Source of the DNA: Dipetalonema caudispina
Taxonomy: Eukaryota > Nematoda > Chromadorea > Rhabditida > Onchocercidae
NCBI GenBank assembly: GCA_013365325.1
Contig: JABVXV010000130.1
Span: 1 to 64,000, forward strand
Reading direction: 5' to 3'
DNA: 64,000 bases
Each line of letters begins with the position of its first letter. The first letter of the stretch is position 1. Below are positions 39,378-58,749 of the stretch, piece after piece. The notes under the pieces were generated by a model. The model did no database searches. It worked only from the letters and a program-made list of their open reading frames with translations, and was not told where the DNA came from. Both the position numbers and the translations under genes were made by a program.

Positions 39378-39575
39378 ATGGTTTCATTTCCGTATTGGGA
39401 GAAATGGACATGTTTGAGCAGAACCAGAGCGAGTCTTCAATTACTAGTCATTCCGTTATTTGTTGCATCATATCAGGGTTTGATTATTATTTCATTGCTT
39501 TTAGCAGTACCTTTGTCCTATTAGTTATCACAATATAGCAGTTCTGTGAGTTCAAACCATTCCATGAGCTAATTC

Positions 39576-39607
<32 letters not shown>

Positions 39608-40813
39608 TGTGTGTGTGTGAGAATAGATACATATAAAACTTTGGAAATCAATTAGAAATACTTGCAGTTTGATATATTTGTAGCTAAAGATTTGTCGAAC
39701 ACAATATATCAATTTCGAGTTCGTAATATCAATGGAACAGAAGTGTCGTTGGATCGGTATAGGTTAGTGTAACTAAACCATTTATCTATTTAAAAAAGTA
39801 ACTTGGAAATGATGTTTAAGTAATGAATAAGATTAATATTTTGAAAACGTTCAACGTCCTTTTCCATTATCTCTTTGGAAGTGTCAGTTGTTATCAAGAA
39901 CTAGCTGTCGATGTTGAATGCTAAAATTCATTGATGAATAACGACTTTTATGATTCTGTTTAAGTCGAAGAAAATGGATGAATGTGTTGCAGGAACAAAG
40001 TGGTTATAATAGTAAATGTGGCATCTCAGTGTGGTCTTACTCATTCAAACTATGCCCAGTTGAAGGATTTGCACGATAAGTACAAGAAACAAGGTCTGGC
40101 AATAGCTGCCTTCCCATGCAATCAGTTCGCTTCGCAAGTACATTCATCATCCTTCTTGAAATTTAAAACAGAATTGCTAGGGAAAGGTTCAATTGTGAGC
40201 CTGACTTATGTACTATGATCTATGTCAGTGGCGGAGAAGAACAACTGTTGTATACGTTTTTGAAGTCCTTAAGAAAGGGGCAGTGTTGTATTCAATAAAA
40301 ATAATGACATATGAGGGATTGATAAGGGAACTATGACAATTATTAACATATTTGAGGAAGACAAATATTTATAGGAACCTGGAAATGAAGAGGATATTAA
40401 GCGTTTTGTGAAGGAAACGTTCAATTTTGAGCCTGACTTATATGCTAAGATCAATGTCAATGGAGCGGAGGAACATCCGTTGTATACGTTCTTGAAGAAT
40501 CAAAAACGAGGCATTCTGACAGACGCTATCAAGTGGAATTTTACAAAATTTCTTATTAGCAGGCATGGCAAAGTGGTAAGTAGAATTTTATTAAAACTTG
40601 TTTACCTGTAAGTCATTACCTTTTTAGGATATTGCTTTTGATATCGGATAAAAATCCATTGTAGTAGTGTTTTTTTTATTGAATGATATGAAAGCGAGAA
40701 GCGGTTTATTATAAATCTGTTTATTATAGGTAGAACGGTATGCTCCCACAGTGCAACCTAAGGAAATGGAAGAGGATATTGTGAAATTGTTGAACGAACA
40801 TGTTGACTTGTGA
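39378..40813 (+). CDS. Glutathione peroxidase, Cys type (GPX4-like)
   Basis: Five exons (39378-39477, 39684-39762, 39993-40137, 40375-40575, 40730-40813) give 202 residues. Conserved blocks: [29 protein letters not shown] with the catalytic Cys at about 73 (codon TGT, not the selenocysteine TGA), [20 protein letters not shown], and [10 protein letters not shown] with the catalytic Trp. The lack of a tetramer loop and the FEPDLYAKI block place it with the monomeric phospholipid-hydroperoxide type (C. elegans gpx-1/2-like), not the secreted cuticular type. Such enzymes reduce lipid hydroperoxides, often with thioredoxin. The N-terminal 35 residues are hydrophobic ([14 protein letters not shown]) and could be a signal peptide. 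The usual CNQFGGQEPG reads CNQFASQEPG. A diverged copy of part of exon 4 lies in intron 3. Confidence 0.93.
39576..39619. repeat. (TG)n microsatellite
   Basis: About 20 TG units with one TATG interruption, in intron 1 of the glutathione peroxidase gene. Confidence 0.95.
40182..40265 (+). pseudogene. Diverged duplicate of peroxidase exon 4 inside intron 3
   Basis: Aligns without gaps to 40414-40497 of exon 4; about 70 of 84 bases agree by hand count. In the same frame it still reads [10 protein letters not shown] and [12 protein letters not shown] and stays open until a TAA about 40 bases later. No acceptor gives that frame in phase with exon 3 (a TAG intervenes), so it is most likely a relic of a tandem exon duplication. 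Confidence 0.8.
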
Positions 40814-42608
40814 CTTAGCCAGAGAGCCTATTAGGCTTTTTTGTACTATATTCGTGGTAAGCGTTATTCTTACCTTAAAATTTAACAAACCAAAAATCGA
40901 AAGTCCTACAAAAAATCTGTCTTTTTATTTCGTTTGGTATTAATCAGTTTTCCAATACTTTTGAAAACTATACTTTTCCGTCCTGTTTCATTTTTTCGGC
41001 AGAAATTACCGTTTGAATTTCCAGGATAAAAATAGAAAAATAATAGAAATGGCAGGAGCAGAAATAAGGTAATTTTTCATTTTTACTCCCATCAATTGGT
41101 TATAACAATGTTCTCACTTTGCCGCACCTTTGTGTTGTCTATGCTAAGTACTCTATGCATTTTATGCTTTATCGGTAACATTTTCTTTGCATTTTCCTAC
41201 TTTTTAGTTAAGATTGTCAAAAAATAGTTCTTTTGGCTTGTATGTTTAAGTAATGATAAAATGATATTAAAATTTTGCCTGTTGTTCTGCAGGGATTCAG
41301 CAGTTTCTTTATCATCAGCAGAAAATAGAAGATGATCATATGAAGAATTGATGAGTTGGCGATACATCCATTATTGTTTCTGATTTTCACGCAATATTAC
41401 TTACAAGGATGTAACTAAAATATAAACCATAAAATGCATGATGAGGAAAACTAAATTTCTTCGTTTCTAAAAAATTTCAAGATATAATAAAGGCTGCGTT
41501 ATTGCTTGGAATCGCCATGAATGGGAAATTCAACCTCGGGAAACTGTTGATGACTTACGAGAAATGTTTCATGATTTTTAGCCAGTTTTGATAAGATTGG
41601 TGTTACTATATAGGAAGAATTGATAATAATTCATTATTTGCTAAGATTCGCAAAATATAACTGTTTTTTGATCCTTCGTGATATTCGGTCAGTTAATTAA
41701 TACGTTTTTTAGATTAAGAATTTTGTTACTATTATTGCTATTGAAGGGATTTGATTATGAAATAAATGTGATAGAAATATGGCTTTTTTTTTTTTTTTTT
41801 TTGGAAGGATCCGTATTTCATAATCAAACTTTAAATGATTCAATGTGAGCTATTTAACAAATATTTATTCATCACCTTATTGCTAAGTACTGATCATTGT
41901 TTATTGATTATATATTTGCAAGATAAACTTATCCGAAAAATACATATTATTTCTATTTCATGTATTGCATATTAAATATATTACTATAACATGTTGTGTA
42001 CTGATACATTTAGTAAATTGCTGTTGTATATGTTGATGTAATTAAGTATAATATTAATGGATTTCTTATCATTTACATGAAAGTTATTGACTAATAAATG
42101 AATAAGTGAAGCTAATAGATCAGTATTATTTGATGACCATAATTGCAAAGTTTGTAAATATTTCTTTTGTCCACAAGACTAAATATTCTTTCGTTTATTT
42201 AGTAGCTGTTAAAATGATCCAATCAGATAAAGTATTCCGTTTGATACCACTTAGGTGTTACATAGGAATAACAATGATAAATGAACAAGATTGAATTGTT
42301 GACGTCAACGAAGGAAGTCAAGTTTTTTGTAAACTAATTGCATCTGAATTATCATTTCATATATTATCATTGTAGGTGCTAATTTCTGCCAGTACCGCAT
42401 AAAAGATATTTATTCATAAGTGATAAGATTAACATATTGAAGATGAGGAATCATTATAGTTATGTTAAACAGATAAAGACATAAATGAAGACCATAAAAT
42501 CATTGTATGCTATTTCAGGAGCATATTGAAAGATTGATTTTTTATATGATATTCACATATATGTATGTATTATATCATCGAAATGTGGATATGTTCTGAT
42601 GTGCTGAA
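40814..42608. other. Intergenic region
   Basis: Peroxidase 3' UTR followed by about 1.5 kb of AT-rich sequence. I see no exon with splice support on either strand. Confidence 0.5.
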
Positions 42609-43945
42609 ATGATTATATGTCGACGTTCAACTGTTACACGTTCACTTCGATTCAGTAAATGGAAAACCGTCTTGAGAGGACGTAAATCACGCTATCATCT
42701 TACAGTATGTGTTTTTTTTTTTTTTGAATTTGACTTCGATATTTTGATGAAATGGATAGAGAAATCGAATTTGGATAAATTGATGAAGAGAGAGGAAGGA
42801 AATGTATATTTGACATCACCATCTAAAGGAAGTATCTATTTACAATTCAATGATATTGCAGAGATATACCAGTCAGCAGCAACTTACTTTCGAGAATATT
42901 ATACATGATTTTACACAACAAGCTACAGCTGCAAAAAATATTAATGAAGTTAAAGTAAGCTTTATTACTTCAGGAAGTTATTTCAAATAATTGCTATTGG
43001 CTATAAGCAGTTGAGGAGATGTATGTTTTACAGATCATTTTAGCACTATTATTGTTTTCTCTCTGCATTAACTTTCGAAGTTTTTTTTTTATTTAAAAGA
43101 AGAACCACTTCTGAACATTTCCAGCATAGCCAGCAATCGGTAATTTCCGTTAGGAAGAGCTCGGAGAAAAGCACAAGATCAGAGATCATCGAATTTCTCG
43201 TAAAATATGGATTACCATATAGTTTAACTGTAAGTTTATCCACTTAATTCTTGCTTAAGACTTACTTTGATTAGCACGGCTTATGCAATCACGATAATCA
43301 GTGTTTGGTGATATATTTCCCATTTTCTGGAATTTCATCGCCTTGTAGATTTGGTTATTGTAGTTTGTATTTTCTTGGTATAATTAAGGAATATAGCTGT
43401 CCAATATAAATGCATTAAAATTACTGAATGGTTTTAATGATTCTGTGAGAAGTAAGAAATTGATTGAATATCATCAAGTGAAATTCAGCCATATTTGGGG
43501 GATATTCGCACGAAATGTTTACATTGCAATTCGCTGGGTACAGCCTGCATTTCGTTTCGTGATACCAGCATCATGTGCACTACTTGTGGCCATGCAACTA
43601 CATTCGACGTTTTCAAGGTTCCTAGTTGCTTCTTCTTTTCATTTTGCACAAAAGATTAAAAGAAACAGCATGTTGGATTTGTTACGGATTTTTGCTATTC
43701 AGCTATTAGATTTCTTGGAGTGATGGGCGAAATTGACAGAAATATCTTTACAAAATAATTCAATATCATCTTTTCAAAGATGCATTTGCATCAAATACAA
43801 ACATATGGTAAATCACTTCTGAAATGATATGCTATTGGTTGTTGTATTTAAATGAGGTAAGAAAAGTAATGTCAACGAATATTCCAAGGGTCGATTTCAG
43901 GGCAAAGCGGTAACTAAAGTTTGTAGTATTCGAATCGTTCAATGA
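42609..43945 (+). CDS. Small zinc-ribbon-like protein, unknown function
   Basis: Five phase-0 exons (42609-42704, 42877-42954, 43125-43229, 43489-43617, 43901-43945) give 150 residues. The N-terminus is basic (RFSKWKTVLRGRKSR). The middle (QLTFENIIHDFTQQATAAK, EIIEFLVKYGLPYSL) looks helical. The fourth exon carries Cys in the order CLHC, then C, then CTTC, followed by GHATTFDVF, the look of a zinc ribbon. The last exon has 14 codons. Every intron falls between codons, which supports one transcript. In exon 2 an acceptor at 42861 (five extra codons) is also possible. An open frame in another phase over 42720-42908 competes with exon 2 but leads nowhere. No family was recognised. Confidence 0.55.
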
Positions 43946-45614
43946 TGAAAACAGTATGTTCCCTGAGAGTGTAGTATTTTATTGATATGGATGGTGGTGG
44001 GATTGGTCTTGGAATGAAATTGAAGCTCATAAATATGGACTGATTGCATCCATTATGGAAAGGGGAAGCGTTTGGCCAAGAAAGGGCTATTATGTCGTTG
44101 ATCGTGGATCGACCAGACTGTGCAGCGGGATGTTGTTGATCAATTAGCAGTCTATAAAATGTGGTCCCTTTTGCATTGAACGATAAACATTGAAAAACAA
44201 ACTCATAGCATAGTGATTTTCAGTATTACTTTTGCCGTACATAATATTACTCCTTTTAGTTGTAGCTATCCTACTTAATGTTCAATCTATCATCACAGAT
44301 TGCATAGTATCGGAATGCGAGAATCGTCCCTTTCTACATCAAACTAATCGCTCCTTTATGAACTTAAATATCTTGTTCAACAAATGCGGCGGAATTGGAA
44401 AGTAGAGCTATCAAATTACTGAAATCATTAGATGTTATTGAAATTTTTTAAATACTTTCTAATTACCGTTATTACCAGATTTCCATTTTCTGGATAAAGT
44501 ATTCATCATTTCTGAGTTTCTTATCATCTCTCTTCACTATCATCATCCCTTTTCATATGCCATTCTTTTTTGTTAAATATTAATCCAGTAATTAGTAATT
44601 TTCATCCATGAGTAAGGTAGCACTGCTTGAAAAAGAGAACATTATAACTATGGGAAATTTAAATATTAGCTCTAAAACATCCTCAATGCCCACTGATCAA
44701 ATGAATCACTGTTTTATTTCCCGAAATTTGCTCTTGAATCTCTTTCCTTCTCTCATTCCGATCTTATTTGTGAATTAGCTTGATAGAATTTTTTAGCCTT
44801 GACTTAAACCTTTCGCTGTAGTTCAAATTTACGATCCGATGTTATATTGATAAGAAAGTGATTGTAAGAGAGGAGGAGGACCAATTTCGCTCAAAATATA
44901 TTTTGAAACATTTCATTGGTTTTTATCCATACATCCATCCTAAACAATCGTATGTAGTTGATTTGTCGATATGGTAAGCTTTTATATTGCCCACGCCCTT
45001 TTTTTTCACTTTTTCCATAAAATAGCTTGACACTTAGTGAGTGGTTGGCTAAAAATGAGGCACCTTTATAAGTATAACATTAAGCTGCCATTTTCCGTTA
45101 TTGAAATTGGTTTGAAAAATTGTTCAATCTATTTTGCATATGATCGAATCTATTCTCAAACTTTCGTTGAATATTGCCAGTAACAGTAATTTAAGGAAAA
45201 AGCAAAAATTCCTGTCATATATTTTCAGTAGTTGTATGATAACAAGAGCAATTATATGCTTTCCAAGTTTCTATAATTTCTTTGAAGGTAATTTTAGAAT
45301 TAGCGGACAGATGAAAGATGTAGAAAGACATTTGAAAGTAAAACGAGAAAATTGTTGTGAGTCACTCATTACTAGCCACATATCTCCAAATTATTCATAT
45401 AAAAAGAGCTGAGAAATGGAAGTGCTAAAAATTTGCTCTATTCCTTTCTACTTTCTTGTAACATTCCACTACATTGATCCGGAATTCTCCTTCATTTACT
45501 TTTATCATAGCTGAGTGCTGCAAATAATGCATGTATTGTAAGCGTTTGATTGTGAAATTTCTACGATAGATCGTAACTTCTCAATTTTATCCTGGGTACA
45601 GTAATTAATTTCAA
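43946..45614. other. Intergenic region
   Basis: Contains a less AT-rich stretch at 43990-44155 with an open frame of about 55 codons (starting YGWWWDWSWNEIEAHKYG) that has no splice or start support and no recognised match. Otherwise AT-rich. GGGTACAG at 45594-45601 is a probable trans-splice acceptor for Twinkle. Confidence 0.45.
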
Positions 45615-52838
<7,224 letters not shown>

Positions 52839-54525
52839 CCTTCCGTCTCTTAAACTCTATAGTCCTCACTGCCATGATATTGGAAGCTGTGCCGCCGTCC
52901 ATAAGTCTAATGTTCGTTCTCGATATGTCCAACAGTAGCAACCAACTTGTGAACTCGAATCATTGCTGTCGTTAGTTAGTACGGCGAGGTTTTAATTTTA
53001 TATGGAAAAGAAAAGCTGATATTTGCTCGTTTCTCTTGAAATGTTACATTCTTTGAATGTATCCGCGTGATGTTTGCCTACGCCTTTACACGGATACAAA
53101 TATATATGTCCACGTTAGATGCACGGTTTCTGTCCTTATTTTTTTTAAATTTTCTGCACAAATAACATTCATATTGTTTTGGAATGAAGCAAGTTTTGAT
53201 CTCATGGATACCCTAATATTCCAGATAAGGAGCTAAAATGTAAGCATGATTCTTTGATTGTAGTTTAATGATGAATTTTAAGCTTTAAGTATGAGTATGC
53301 ACATGATCCGAACTAAAGAGTCGGTTAACTCCTTCCCAAACAGTTTGCTGTCTGTGAAAAAGCATACTAACACTATCCTGATTGAATCATCCATTACTTT
53401 TTGTCAACTAGCAGCAGCACTCTTTACATCCTATAACTTTCTTATTTCGCCATGTTGTCATTTTGTCCTTCCTTGTAATGTGAACAAAATTGTGAGTGAA
53501 AAATAAAACTGTTTACGTGACTGCATGCATTGCAAAAAATAAAAAGATCTCTTTTCCAGTTTCATAAATGGTGATCGAAGAGTTTCTCAACTACCTTATT
53601 TTTCTTGCGAGGCTGAATTGAGAAGGAATTGGAGAAACTGAATAAAACATATCAGATTATTCGTGGTAAATGTTACAGATTATAATCTTCTGCTGCATAC
53701 TTCGATTTTCTGGCTATATTCGAATCTCGGATATAATTAAATGAAGAAATGAGTCCAATTTCGTTTATCTTTATTAGTAGCTGAAATATTGATCTGTTGA
53801 GAATTCCCGAGATAAACTCGTCCATTTTTCCGGGAGTGCTATCCTATGACAAAACGAATAACTTTAAAATCATTCAAGAAAGTTACTTATCGTAAGGTTT
53901 GGAAGTAAGTTTCTTTATGGGTTAGAGACTATGGCAATTGAGGAGATTCGATGTTGCACGTGTGGCGGAGATGAAAATTTCTGGGATTGTGCGTGTTATG
54001 CGTGTGTGTTGATGTCGTAAAATGGCGTACGCTGGGATATGTTATATACGTGGTCGATCTTTACGCTTCCTACTATGTGTGGTTTCAATCTAAGTATACA
54101 GTTTGTACTTCTATACATATAATGATGTTCATATATCTTTGGATAATGTCAATTTTACGTATCATAACTATTTAAGTAGTGCTAATACGTCAGATTTATA
54201 AGAGTTGGAAGAATAAACTTAGACAATGATGCAAGAAATTTTTTGTTTTTCGGATATATATATGTTTTTGCTTCGAGAAGTCTTTTCCGTTCAGTGACAG
54301 TAAAAATCATCTGTCGTTTTCATATACAATCCATTTTTTATCACATGTCAGAATCCGGTAGAGAAATGATATATATGTATGCCACTGATGACAATAATAG
54401 CAGCACTTGTTCCCAATCATTAGCTTATTTAATGTCACAGTAATATTTCGTAAATATTACAATAGGAATAAACGAAGTGAAAGTCTTGTTTAAAACATGT
54501 GAAATGAAATCTTTTTCAGGTAGAG
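52839..54525. other. Intergenic region
   Basis: Twinkle 3' UTR, then AT-rich sequence with no supported exon. CTTTTTCAG at 54511-54519 is a probable trans-splice acceptor six bases before the TSEN34 ATG. Confidence 0.55.
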
Positions 54526-57222
54526 ATGGATGAAGCAAATTCGACGGATGAACATCAATTAGCCATATCAGTGACAGACATGTGCTCTACGTCGAAAGAT
54601 GATAAACTCAATATCCCTATTAAATGTGTACCTGTACGAGTCGAATATCTGAATTCACAGTTTCTCGTGTTTGATGGTGATGGTTAGTAAATGTAATGCT
54701 CATTTGTGGAACGAGAAATTTTGGAAGGGAGCCTGCCATCTCACATATGAAGCATAGCTCGAGCCAAAAATTCCCCTAGATTTGTTCTGTATTGATGATA
54801 GGAAAGAGACCGAGATGCAGTAGAGGGAAAGCTTGTTACTGGGATATAAAGTCAAGTATAAGGCACTAAGCGGGTCTAAAATTTAGATTGCAACGCTTAC
54901 TTCCCTGCAAACATTTTGATTTTAAGTATTGTTTGGAAGCATCCTGTTGAAGTTTGCTTAATTTTGAAGTGGCGGAGCAGATGATGAGAGAATACCGCAT
55001 TATTGCCGAAGCATATGGCACTTCTCCAGAGGCACGCGCTGATCTTCGAAAATATGGAACTCCATTTGTTTTAATGCCGGAACAAGTGGCTGTACTTGTT
55101 GAATATGGTTAATATTTCTATCTTCGATTCTACTGAAAGTAATACTGTTTTCTCCCTCGGAAAAGAAACATCTTCTAATTGATTTTAATTATAAGTTTTT
55201 TTTTTTTTAAAATAACTTTGGAAACTTGCCTAATTTTATAATTAAGAAGCTTATTGCATTTGTACTGCTTTAACCATTAATTATATCGTCTTTTGGGCTC
55301 GCAAAGGTTGTACAACTCAAGGATAGTACGGAAGATATTCCTGTTGAGAGAAGGGATGCCGAACTTTCAAATGCACGTTCCACACGGCTGGACGACTTAA
55401 CATTAAGGAGGAAGGCTGAGTTGATAGCAAAAGGTCGGAAAGCAAAGAAGCTGAAGCGTCAGGCTGATAGTGGAGCTACAGCTGCAGCTCTGAAGGTACT
55501 GGATAAATTTTTTTCAATCGCAGTTACATTCAGTCGAATTGAATATATCACTTTTCACTATATACTGCGTAACAAAGCTTATTTGTTTTTTGCCTTTTTC
55601 ACCACATAATGTTTCAAAATTTCTCGTTGCAAGTCATGTTCAAATAATTGTAAAGTACTTTTAGCATTTTATCGAACCTCTATAAGGTTGCTTCGTTTGT
55701 ACGATTTTTGTGATATATGCGATCGAATTTTATGCAGAATTCGCTTCTTATATTGTCGTTTATCTTGAAGTCCTTGGTAGTTTTCTAGGTTTACCTTCAA
55801 AATGTGCGGCTTAGTCTTGAAATTATATTTTCACAACCCTATTATGGTTGAAGTCAATTCTATTCATGTGAGATTCTTTCCTGAGCTGTGCGCCAAAAAT
55901 TTTGTTTACTTCGATATATTAATAATGAAGAATTAACGTCCACAGTAATTTTTTTAAATATTCAAACCGTTTGTCCTTTGTGCTTCTTAAAAGTTCCCTT
56001 TTCCTTTTAAATGAGAATGTTGTTACTCATGCTGATTAAGGTTTATACTGTGTTTTCATACTCGTCGACTCTGTTCATTGCAGTGAAATGAGACTGACAT
56101 AGTCAGTGGAGCCTTATAAAATAATACAATACAGTGTGTTTAAGGTTCGACGTTGTGATATTGTCGATGTGGAAGTTACAGCTTCTGAAATAGACGATGC
56201 AGTGATGGAGCTATCGAGATCTGATAGTACCCTGAAGCAAGGAGATACTTGGTTTCTTCCATTGTGTAAGTTGTTTTAATAACGTAGTGGGAGTTTTTTA
56301 ATTAACATCTCATCGTCATGACGAAGTCCAATTAAATTCTGTAATCAATCCTCTGCTCAATGACAAAAATCTCCCTCAAATATAATTAAAACTATCACAC
56401 AAGGTTATATGTAACCGTACCGATGCCAGTAGTTAAGGGTTTGAAATTTTATTGGAGGCAGCATTTTTCCTTTTCTACTTACTAACTTTGGCCATTGTGG
56501 TAGCAGATTGTGATGTACAGTATTTAGATTGTCTGTTTGGTGGCTTCAAAGGCTTAGAAATGAGAAAATTGAAGGAAGGAGGTGAATTGCATTTTTACTA
56601 AGACGGTACATTAATCAACGGTAGCTGAGGAAAAACTGGATGGTCTATTTTTTTGTTGAATGATCCGCCTTTTTGTAATCAGAGCAAACTGATTTACATT
56701 TATAGATGATACTCGTGAAGAAGCATATGAAGAAATGGAAAGGCCACCGTTTCCTAAAAGTTCGGTTTTCCGAATCCGGCTGAACACATTTCGTGATTTG
56801 TGGCGCAGTGGTTACTATTTAACATGCGGTTTAAAGTTTGGATGTGATTATCTTGCTTATCAATCTGCCCCTGGTGAAGTTAGTTTGTGTGCTGTCTTTT
56901 TATTCTGTACCTTATTCAGTGAAGTAGGCTCTTATTTAATACTGCTTTCAGATGACATTTTTTTGACTCCTATCACTTTTTACTTTCTAATTGATAAATG
57001 TATATTTTTCTTAATCTCATACTTTTCCAGGATCATTCCAAGTGGTTAGTGAAATGTGTGGATTCACAGGATACTTTATCTCCCTTAGATCTTATTGCGC
57101 TCTCGAGGCTCTCCTCTCAAGTGAAGAAGCATGTTTTGCTAGCTATTGTCTCACCTGACACGTTATCACCCTACTATATTGAATATTCCTGGTGGAAACC
57201 GCAGCGATCTCAAAATGTATGA
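54526..57222 (+). CDS. TSEN34: tRNA-splicing endonuclease subunit Sen34
   Basis: Exons 54526-54682, 54970-55097 (or 55107), 55307-55495, 56145-56265, 56706-56878 and 57031-57222; about 319 residues. The N-terminal domain shows YGTPFVLMPEQVAVLVEYG, like human GLPLVLMPEEARLLAEIG. The C-terminal nuclease domain has FRDLWRSGYYLTCGLKFGCD. The catalytic triad is intact: Tyr (LAY), His (DHSKW) 8 residues on, and Lys (SQVKKHVLLAI) 31 residues after the His, the same spacing as human Y247, H255, K286. TSEN34 cuts the 3' splice site of intron-containing pre-tRNAs in the TSEN2-15-34-54 complex. The exon 2/3 junction is a problem: the donor at 55107 suits the homology but is out of phase by one base with the only good acceptor, while the donor at 55097 is in phase but drops VEYG. 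Confidence 0.9.
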
Positions 57223-58061
57223 CAGTGGTTATACTCGATTGCATTTGCACTGGATGCATCAAATCTTAACTGTGAAGTTTAATAAAATGCCAACTGTCAG
57301 ATTACAATCAGTGTGTCATGAAGATAGGCTAGATGGCAGGAGAAGAAGAGCAAAATTTGAGGACTAACAAAGGCAGAATTCTTGTCTGTATGGCAATAAT
57401 TCAAATTTCCTAATAATCTATCTTTACCCTATCACGGAAGTCTATTTGTTGCTGTTATTCATTTTAAATGTTTCTCGGTTATACTTTTTTTTCAATTTAT
57501 TGTTGTCCTTTTTTTTTTACTATAAATGCAGTATCTTGCATTCATTTGTTTGCAAGTGCTGAAGCTAAATAAATAGTTACGAAGTGTTTGACTTCTGTTG
57601 TTTGGAGTGTTTTGCTCATTGAGGATCTGGTGTTGGGCCTACATTTCTGATAATAGCAATTTTTCGACCTTAAAGGACTTTAAATTTGGTTCTCTTATTT
57701 TATCGTTTTTATTTCACTTTTTAGATCGAACATAAAATTTAGTTAATATATTGCGAAGTAATGGAAGCTGTGTTAATCCTTATCAATATTTGTAGGGTTT
57801 TAAAGAGTTGGATAACGGGTAGTAGTAAGCAAATTGTCGTAATTGGAGAGCTTACTCTGTCAAGTATTCATGATTTAAGATAGAGAAGTGAAAAGGAGTA
57901 AGAGATGTAATCTGTTTGAAATTTCTGCAGTACGAAATTTTAAGTGAAATGTACTGCCCCGTTGCTTTATCATAGGCTAAACAGCTTTATTATAAATGTT
58001 AATCAGTTTCAGGGTTATCATTTTTTGTTTGGCATGCGTTAGTACCGAATTGTTTGTTGAA
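57223..58061. other. Spacer between TSEN34 and LSM2
   Basis: About 840 bases holding the TSEN34 3' UTR (an AATAAA-like signal near 57566) and the LSM2 upstream region. No coding exon. Confidence 0.6.
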
Positions 58062-58749
58062 ATGGTAAGTTCTTTTGCTTTTGTTTTTTTTTTTTATTTA
58101 TATATGCTAGGAAAAACTTTTAAAGTCTTTCTCATGGGAAAGGAAATCAATCTGTACATTTGAGAAAATATATAACAAGAAAAGGTTGAAAGTGGTAAGC
58201 TGCTAATTCCGATGTCATTTTGCAGCTGTTTTATTCATTTTTCAAATCACTGGTTGGAAAAGATGTGGTGGTGGAATTGAAAAATGATTTGAGGTGAGTT
58301 AGCCTGACATTGAACTATATCATTTGATTTTTGTTAATTTCGGTGCAAATTATTTTGGTTCTCATTAAAGGCTAGGAAATAAGTAATCGTTGGAAATGAG
58401 ACCATGTGAACAGAGGTTTTCTTTGCATAGTAACTGAGGAATAGGGACAAAATGGAAAATTATTCTAGTGCTGCTACATTCCTGTTGAATCGATTGAACG
58501 ATATGATATTTTCATTGTAGTATCTGTGGTACGCTGCATTCTGTGGATCAGTATCTAAACATGAAACTGTCGGATATCTCAGTGACCGATTCGGAACGGT
58601 ACCCGCATATGCTTTCCGTTAAAAACTGCTTCATTCGTGGATCTGTGGTACGGTACGTGCAACTGCCTGCTGATCAAGTGGATACCCAGTTGTTGCAGGA
58701 TGCAAGCCGGAAAGAAGTTATGCAGGCCAAAAGATCCGCTACGGCCTAA
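58062..58749 (+). CDS. LSM2: U6 snRNA-associated Sm-like protein LSm2
   Basis: Three coding exons, 58062-58064, 58226-58293 and 58521-58749, give 99 residues almost identical to human LSM2: LFYSFFKSLVGKDVVVELK, SICGTLHSVDQYLN, DISVTDSERYPHMLSVKN, CFIRGSVVRYVQLPAD. Sm1 and Sm2 motifs are complete. LSm2 is part of the LSm2-8 ring that binds the U-tail of U6 snRNA in the nucleus and of the LSm1-7 ring that activates decapping in the cytoplasm. The first coding exon holds only the start codon: ATG is followed directly by the donor GTAAGT. The extra C-terminal residues (SRKEVMQAKRSATA) are a little longer than in human. pICln, at 12743, assembles this protein class. Confidence 0.98.

Noticed and set aside
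42720..42908. Alternative frame over exon 2 of the zinc-ribbon gene
   Set aside because: Starts within a poly-T intron and ends in a stop without joining any later exon; the phase-0 exon at 42877 fits both neighbours.
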